Shown here piece by piece: positions 59,250 to 64,000 of a stretch of 64,000 bases of DNA (position 1 is the first letter of the stretch; the number at the start of each line of letters is the position of its first letter). The translations under genes were made by a program, and so were the position numbers. Where the stretch lies: contig NZ_JAACFT010000016.1 in the NCBI RefSeq assembly GCF_029051685.1, positions 1-64,000 on the forward strand, read 5' to 3'. The notes under the pieces are model-generated. The model worked only from the letters and a program-made list of their open reading frames with translations. It searched no databases and had not been told where the DNA came from. Source of the stretch: Bradyrhizobium sp. CSA207. GTDB taxonomy: Bacteria > Pseudomonadota > Alphaproteobacteria > Rhizobiales > Xanthobacteraceae.

Positions 59250-60876
59250 CTATGCGACGCGGTACTCCCTGAACTTGTCACGCAGGGCCGACTTGAGCAC
59301 CTTGCCGGTGCCGGTCATCGGGAATTCGTCGAGGAATTCGACGGCGTCAGGCATCCACCAGCTCGCAATCTTGGGGCGCATGTGGTCGAGCAGCGTCTTG
59401 GCGTCGACGGTCGCTCCCTTCTTGCGGACGACGAGCAGGAGCGGCCGCTCCCTGCCACTTCTCGTGTGTGATGGCGACGACCGCGGCTTGCAGCACGTCG
59501 GGATGCGACAGCGCGATGTCTTCGAGCTGGATCGAGGAGATCCATTCGCCGCCGGACTTGATCACGTCCTTGGAGCGATCGGTCAGCGTGACGTGGCCTT
59601 GGGGATCGATCACGGCCATGTCGCCGGTGATCAGCCAGCCGTCGCGGTCGAGGCCTTCGTCCAGCTTCATGTAGCCGGAGGCGACCCACGGACCACGGGC
59701 GCGCAGATGACCCACCGTCTTGCCGTCGCGCGGCAGCTCGTTGCCGCCGTCGTCGACGATGCGCAAGCTCGTGCCGAAACAGGCGCGGCCCGACACCTGG
59801 CGCCGGTCGAATTTCTCCTTGTCGCTGAGATGCTCCGATCCGGGCCGCAAGCCCGGCATCGAGCAGCCCAGGGCCTCGGTCATGCCCCAGGCCTGTATGT
59901 AGTCGATGTCGTAGTCGCGCTTCAGCTTCTCGACCATCGCGCGCGGCGGCGCCGAGCCCGACGACAGTGTCGCCCTCAGGGTCGAGAATGTGTTGCCGGT
60001 GCGCCCGAGCCAGTCGAGCAGGATCAGCCAGAAGCTCGGCACGCCCGCCGAGAGCGTCACCTTCTCGCCTTCGAGCAGTTCATAGAGCTTGTCGGGCTCG
60101 TAGTTGCGGCCGGGCAGCACCAGCTTCGAGCCAGTGTAGGGCGCCGTGAACGGCATGTTCCAGCCGTTGCCGTGAAACAGGGGCGCCATCGGCATCATCA
60201 CCTCGCGCACGCCTTCCAGATGCCCGGGCAGGAAATCGAAATTGCAGCTGGTCATGGTCTGCAGGATCGCGGCGCGGTGCGAATAGATCACCCCCTTGGG
60301 ATTGCCTGTGGTCCCCGAGGTGTAGCAGATGGTGGATGCGGACTTTTCGTCGAATACTGGCCAGGCGAATTCGACGTCGCTCTCTTGTTCCAGAAGCTCT
60401 TCGTAGCAATGCGCGTTCTCAAGCCTTGTCTCCGGCATCCGCTCGCGCGAGGACATCACGATATACGCCTCGATCGTCTTGAGCTGCGGCGCAATCGCCT
60501 CGACGATCGGCAGCGTGGCGCGATCGACGAACAGCAGTCGATCTTCGGCGTGGTTGATGATGTAGACGAGTTGCTCGGGAAACAGCCGCGGATTGACGGT
60601 GTGCAGCACATAGCCCATTCCCGGTGCCGCATAGAACATCTCGAAATGGCGGTGAGTATTCCAGGCGAGCGTGCCGACGCGGTCGCCCGCCTTCATGCCG
60701 AGCCGCTGCAAGGCCCGCGCCATGCGCTTGATGCGCGGATGCGCATCGGCATAGGTGTAGCGGTGGATATCGCCCTCTATCTCGCGCGCGACGATCTCCG
60801 CTTCGCCGTGATAGTCGGCGGCGTACTGGATCAGGCCGCTGATCAGGAGCGGCATGTCCATCATCAATCCCTGCAT
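59250..60876 (-). pseudogene. Acyl-CoA synthetase (fatty-acid/aromatic acid AMP ligase) with a one-base frameshift
   Basis: An ANL-superfamily ligase. From ATG 60876 (GGAGGAAACG upstream) the frame runs through the P-loop YTSGTTGNPKGVIYSH, the A5 motif WGMTEALG and GWLITGDMAV up to AITHEKWQ. Then the family sequence continues in another frame: ERPLLLVVRKKGATVDAKTL and MTGTGKVLKSALRDKF, ending at a TAG at 59250. One extra C/G in the run at 59450-59452 explains the shift, and removing it gives 541 aa, a normal length. The uncorrected frame ends at 59347. The lost part holds the catalytic Lys (TGTGKV), so the gene as read is inactive unless it is a sequencing error. Confidence 0.85.
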
Positions 60877-61052
60877 CGTTTCCTCCGGGTCGCCATGTCG
60901 CTGCATGGCGTACGCTTGTGATTTGAAGGCAGGGTAGCGGAACGTCACGCGACGTTCACGTAAAAAGCGGCGGACGCGATTGCATGCGTCGCTTTTTCGG
61001 GGCTAACTGATGTGAGCTGCCGGCGAAACGGCGTCCGCCGCGGAGGAGATGA

Positions 61053-62906
61053 ATGTCAGCGGAAAAACACAAGACCGGCGCAGCCGGCGCCTCTACGATC
61101 GACATTGCCTCACTGCGTGCGCGTTACCGCGACGAGCGGGATCGCCGGCTGCGTGCTGAAGGCAAGGCGCAATATGTCGAGGCCAGCGGCAACTTCGGCC
61201 GCTATCTCGACGATCCCTGGGCCGATCCCGGATTTGCACGCGAGGCCGTCAGCGAACAGACCGAGGTGCTCATCGTCGGCGGCGGCTTCGGTGGCCTTCT
61301 GTGCAGCGCGCGTCTGCGCGAGGCCGGCATCGATGATTTTCGCATCGTGGAGAAGGCTGCCGACTTCGGCGGCACCTGGTACTGGAACCGTTATCCCGGT
61401 GCTGCCTGCGATACCGAGAGCTACATCTATCTGCCGCTGCTGGAGGCGACCGGCTACATGCCGGTGCGGAAGTATGCGCGCGCGCCGGAGATCTACGAGC
61501 ACTCGCGCCGCATCGGCCGTCACTTCGGTCTCTACGAGCGTGCGCTGTTTCAGACCGTCATATCGCGGATGACGTGGCAGGAGCGCGAGGGGCGCTGGCT
61601 GGTCGAGACCGATCGCGGTGATCGCATCCGCGCGCGCTTCGTCGTTCTCGCAGGCGGCCCGCTGAGCCGGCCGAAGCTGCCGGGTATTCCCGGCATCGAA
61701 TGTTTCAAGGGCCATAGCTTCCACACCAGCCGCTGGGACTACACCTACACCGGCGGCAACGCCGAAGGCGGGCTCACCGGCCTTGCCAACAAGCGCGTCG
61801 GCATTATCGGAACTGGCGCCACCGCCGTGCAATGCGTGCCGCATCTCGGCCGCTCCGCGAAAGAACTCTACGTCTTCCAGCGCACCCCGTCGGCGATCGG
61901 CGTGCGCGATGACCGGCCAACGGATCAGTCCTGGGCGCAGAACCTCAAGCCCGGCTGGCAGCGCGAGCGCATGGACAATTTCACCGCGGTGATCTCGGGC
62001 GAGCCGTTCGAACAGGATCTGGTGCAGGACGGCTGGACCGGCCTGCTCGGCGAGATACTGCTCGCGCCGCGTCGGCAGCCGCAGCCGGTGACCTCGATGG
62101 AGGAGGCGCTGAAGGTCATCGAGCAAGCCGACTACCGCAAGATGGAGGAGATCCGCGCCCGCGTCGATGCCGTCGTGACGGACGAAGCGACTGCGTCGGC
62201 GTTAAAGCCCTGGTACAAGGCGTTCTGCAAACGGCCGTGCTTCCACGACGAATATCTCGACACGTTCAATCGCGCCAACGTGCATCTGGTCGACACCAAA
62301 GGGGAGGGCGTCGAGCGCATCACCGAGAACGCCGTCGTCGTCGACGGCAAGGCCTACGAGCTCGACTGCCTGATCTATGCCAGCGGCTTTGAGGTCGGCA
62401 CGGACTACGCCCGCCGGATGGGATTCGAGGTCTATGGCCGGGACGGCTTGAGTCTTTCGGAGCGCTGGCGCGACGGCGTCAAGACGCTGCACGGCTTCTA
62501 CAGTCGCGGCTTCCCGAACTGCTTCCTGATCGTCATGGTGCAGGCCGGCCAGAGCGCAAATTTCCCGCACATCATCGACGAACAGTCGCAGCACATCGCC
62601 TATGTGATCGCAGAAGCGCGCAAGCGCGGCGCCCGGACGCTGGAGCCGACGCTCGCCGCCGAGAAAGCCTGGGTGGACGAGGTCGTCAAGGCGGCGCTCG
62701 GCCGCCAGACCTACCTCGCTGAATGCACGCCGGGTTACTACAACAATGAGGGCGTGTTCGATCCAATCGCGGCAAGAAACAGCCAATATTGGCGCGGGCC
62801 GGTGGCGTTCCTGCGGCTGCTCGAAAGGTGGCGCAAGGAGGGCGGGCTGGAAGGCCTCGAATTGTCCCATGATCAGGCCATGGAGTCGGCGCCTTCCAGC
62901 GGGTAG
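61053..62906 (+). CDS. FAD-dependent Baeyer-Villiger-type monooxygenase
   Basis: A flavoprotein monooxygenase of 617 aa. The first nucleotide motif is GGGFGGLLC near residue 76, the second is GIIGTGATAVQ near residue 249, and the Baeyer-Villiger fingerprint FKGHSFHTSRWD (F-x-G-x3-H-x3-W-D/P) lies near residue 218. It inserts oxygen beside a ketone using NADPH. The N-terminal ~60 residues before the FAD domain are an extension found in the steroid/cyclic-ketone type. The acyl-CoA synthetase gene is divergent from it. The substrate is unknown. Confidence 0.9.
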   Translation: MSAEKHKTGAAGASTIDIASLRARYRDERDRRLRAEGKAQYVEASGNFGRYLDDPWADPGFAREAVSEQTEVLIVGGGFGGLLCSARLREAGIDDFRIVEKAADFGGTWYWNRYPGAACDTESYIYLPLLEATGYMPVRKYARAPEIYEHSRRIGRHFGLYERALFQTVISRMTWQEREGRWLVETDRGDRIRARFVVLAGGPLSRPKLPGIPGIECFKGHSFHTSRWDYTYTGGNAEGGLTGLANKRVGIIGTGATAVQCVPHLGRSAKELYVFQRTPSAIGVRDDRPTDQSWAQNLKPGWQRERMDNFTAVISGEPFEQDLVQDGWTGLLGEILLAPRRQPQPVTSMEEALKVIEQADYRKMEEIRARVDAVVTDEATASALKPWYKAFCKRPCFHDEYLDTFNRANVHLVDTKGEGVERITENAVVVDGKAYELDCLIYASGFEVGTDYARRMGFEVYGRDGLSLSERWRDGVKTLHGFYSRGFPNCFLIVMVQAGQSANFPHIIDEQSQHIAYVIAEARKRGARTLEPTLAAEKAWVDEVVKAALGRQTYLAECTPGYYNNEGVFDPIAARNSQYWRGPVAFLRLLERWRKEGGLEGLELSHDQAMESAPSSG

Positions 62907-62945
62907 GATTGCGCTGCCGAACGGTACAGGACGGAGATAGCGGGT

Positions 62946-63779
62946 ATGATCAGGGGCAGGGCTGTTGCGGGGGCGGTTCTTTGCGCGGTTCTTGGCGCTA
63001 TCGCGCTGTTTGGTTGCCTGGCGCCCGCCGCCGAGGCCGCGCAATGCGGCAGCACGCCGGCCGGCTTCGAAGGCTGGAAGCGGGAGTTCAGTGCGGAGGC
63101 ACAGACCAAAGGCATTGGCCCGACCGCGCTCGCGGCGCTGATGCAGGCCAATTACGCCAGCGCCACCATTGCGGCCGACCGCAGCCAGCGCAGCTTTTCG
63201 CTGTCGCTCGACCAGTTCCTGGCCAAGCGCGGCGCCACCACCATCGTCGCGCGTGGCCGCTCCCTGAAGCAGTCGCAGGCCGCCCTGTTCGCCTCGATCC
63301 AGCAGCGCTATGGCGTGCCGCCGGGGCCGCTGATCGCGATCTGGGGCATGGAGACCGGATTCGGCAGCCAGCGCGGCAACCAGAACATGCTGTCGTCGAT
63401 CGCGACGCTCGCCTATGACTGCCGTCGCCCCGAATTCTTCGCCGACCAGCTCTATGCCGCGCTGAAGCTGATCGACCGCGGCACGCTGTCCGGGGCAACC
63501 CGCGGCTCCATGCATGGCGAGGTCGGCCAGACCCAGTTCATGCCCAAGAACATCCTGGCCTACGGCACCGGCAACCTCGAGGTCGCTGCCAACGCGCTGA
63601 GCTCGACTGCGAATTTCCTCAAGGCCCATGGCTGGCGCGCGGGAGCCGGTTACCAGCCGGGCGAGCCGAATTTCGCCGCGATCGAGGCCTGGAATGCCGC
63701 CGGCGTTTATCAGAAGGCGATCGCGCTGATGGGGCGGCAGATCGACGAGGGCGGAGGGGCGGCGGCGTCGAGGGATTAG
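62946..63779 (+). CDS. Lytic murein transglycosylase, MltB-like
   Basis: A periplasmic enzyme of 277 aa that cuts peptidoglycan. It has a signal peptide of ~34 residues; a Cys lies in its core (FGCLAPAAEA) but without a normal lipobox. The catalytic Glu is in IWGMETGFG near residue 136, followed by GEVGQTQFMPKNILAYG near 192. It is shorter than E. coli MltB and lacks a peptidoglycan-binding domain, as in several rhizobial paralogues. Confidence 0.9.
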   Translation: MIRGRAVAGAVLCAVLGAIALFGCLAPAAEAAQCGSTPAGFEGWKREFSAEAQTKGIGPTALAALMQANYASATIAADRSQRSFSLSLDQFLAKRGATTIVARGRSLKQSQAALFASIQQRYGVPPGPLIAIWGMETGFGSQRGNQNMLSSIATLAYDCRRPEFFADQLYAALKLIDRGTLSGATRGSMHGEVGQTQFMPKNILAYGTGNLEVAANALSSTANFLKAHGWRAGAGYQPGEPNFAAIEAWNAAGVYQKAIALMGRQIDEGGGAAASRD

Positions 63780-63883
63780 CTCCGCAAGGTGTGACCGCCG
63801 TACGCGAGAAAGTTGTTGCCGTCAGGAACCGTCGGCATGAGGATTGCTTGATCAGGGCAGGGCTGGGCATGAGGAGACTCGAT

Positions 63884-64000
63884 ATGGCTACCCAGATCGT
63901 GATGGATCAGACCGGCGACACGCGTCACGAGTTTGATCCGGACAATGCCGAAGCGCTGGCGCGGGCCGAGCAGCGTTTTCGGGAGCTGACCGGAGCCGGC
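63884..64000 (+). CDS. Start of an unrecognised gene, cut by the window end
   Basis: The open frame begins at ATG 63884 after GAGGAG (63871-63876) and runs off the window end with 39 codons visible (MATQIVMDQTGDTRHEFDPD...). The peptide is polar and helical towards the end (EALARAEQRFRELTGAG). Too little is seen to name a family. Confidence 0.6.
   Translation, partial: MATQIVMDQTGDTRHEFDPDNAEALARAEQRFRELTGAG

Noticed and set aside
1..64000. CRISPR arrays, tRNA, rRNA, transposases, integrases or phage genes
   Set aside because: No regularly spaced direct repeats, no recognisable tRNA-like cloverleaf, and no transposase or integrase motifs were seen by eye. A covariance-model or tRNA scan would be decisive.

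Overview
The window looks like a chromosomal segment of a Bradyrhizobium-type alphaproteobacterium. The reasons are the GC-rich codon use with long antisense open frames, the rhizobial gene set for lipid A very-long-chain fatty acid (acpXL-fabZ-fabF2-fabF1-lpxXL), a typical alphaproteobacterial EcfG-like promoter, fused LivHM permeases, and several families of dispersed palindromic repeats of the kind common in this genus. No rRNA, tRNA, CRISPR array, transposase or phage gene was found.

Layout. 1-8.8 kb is housekeeping: citramalate synthase, a LOG-family protein, an Atm1-like ABC exporter, phosphatidylserine decarboxylase and synthase, an RraA-fold protein and an SDR. 9.1-15 kb holds a MotA/MotB stator pair of PomA/PomB character and two tandem Kup potassium transporters. 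15.4-18 kb holds a rhodanese, an aminotransferase and a PotF-like binding protein. 18.1-22.3 kb (minus strand) is the lipid A long-chain acyl operon; its second ketosynthase has no cysteine at all. 22.5-28 kb holds small unknown proteins, a ParB-like protein, an AhpD-like protein and a HerA-type ATPase.

28.3-44.2 kb is the most coherent accessory block. It encodes nicotinate hydroxylase (nicA, and nicB with a fused tri-haem cytochrome), a 6-hydroxynicotinate reductase, an enamidase, a NicR-like MarR regulator, a LivKHMGF-type ABC transporter, a ferredoxin-NADP reductase, and two proteins of unknown role (UPF0280 and DUF1185). This is the reductive route of nicotinate breakdown. It starts with an aerobic-type cytochrome-linked hydroxylase, and palindromic operators lie at both divergent promoters.

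44.4-48.7 kb holds a P450 and five tandem genes for small hydrophilic proteins behind an EcfG-like promoter. 48.7-57.7 kb holds a TetR regulator beside a TctC relic, then an operon for the lower 4,5-cleavage (PDC/oxalomesaconate) pathway with a DctA-like transporter, a 4,5-dihydroxyphthalate decarboxylase-like protein and a DUF1932 dehydrogenase. The TetR promoter-operator is almost duplicated in front of an extradiol dioxygenase gene 20.8 kb away, which suggests one split regulon. 58-64 kb holds a GH172 (DUF2961) protein, an acyl-CoA synthetase gene with a one-base frameshift, a Baeyer-Villiger monooxygenase, a lytic transglycosylase and the start of an unknown gene cut by the window edge.
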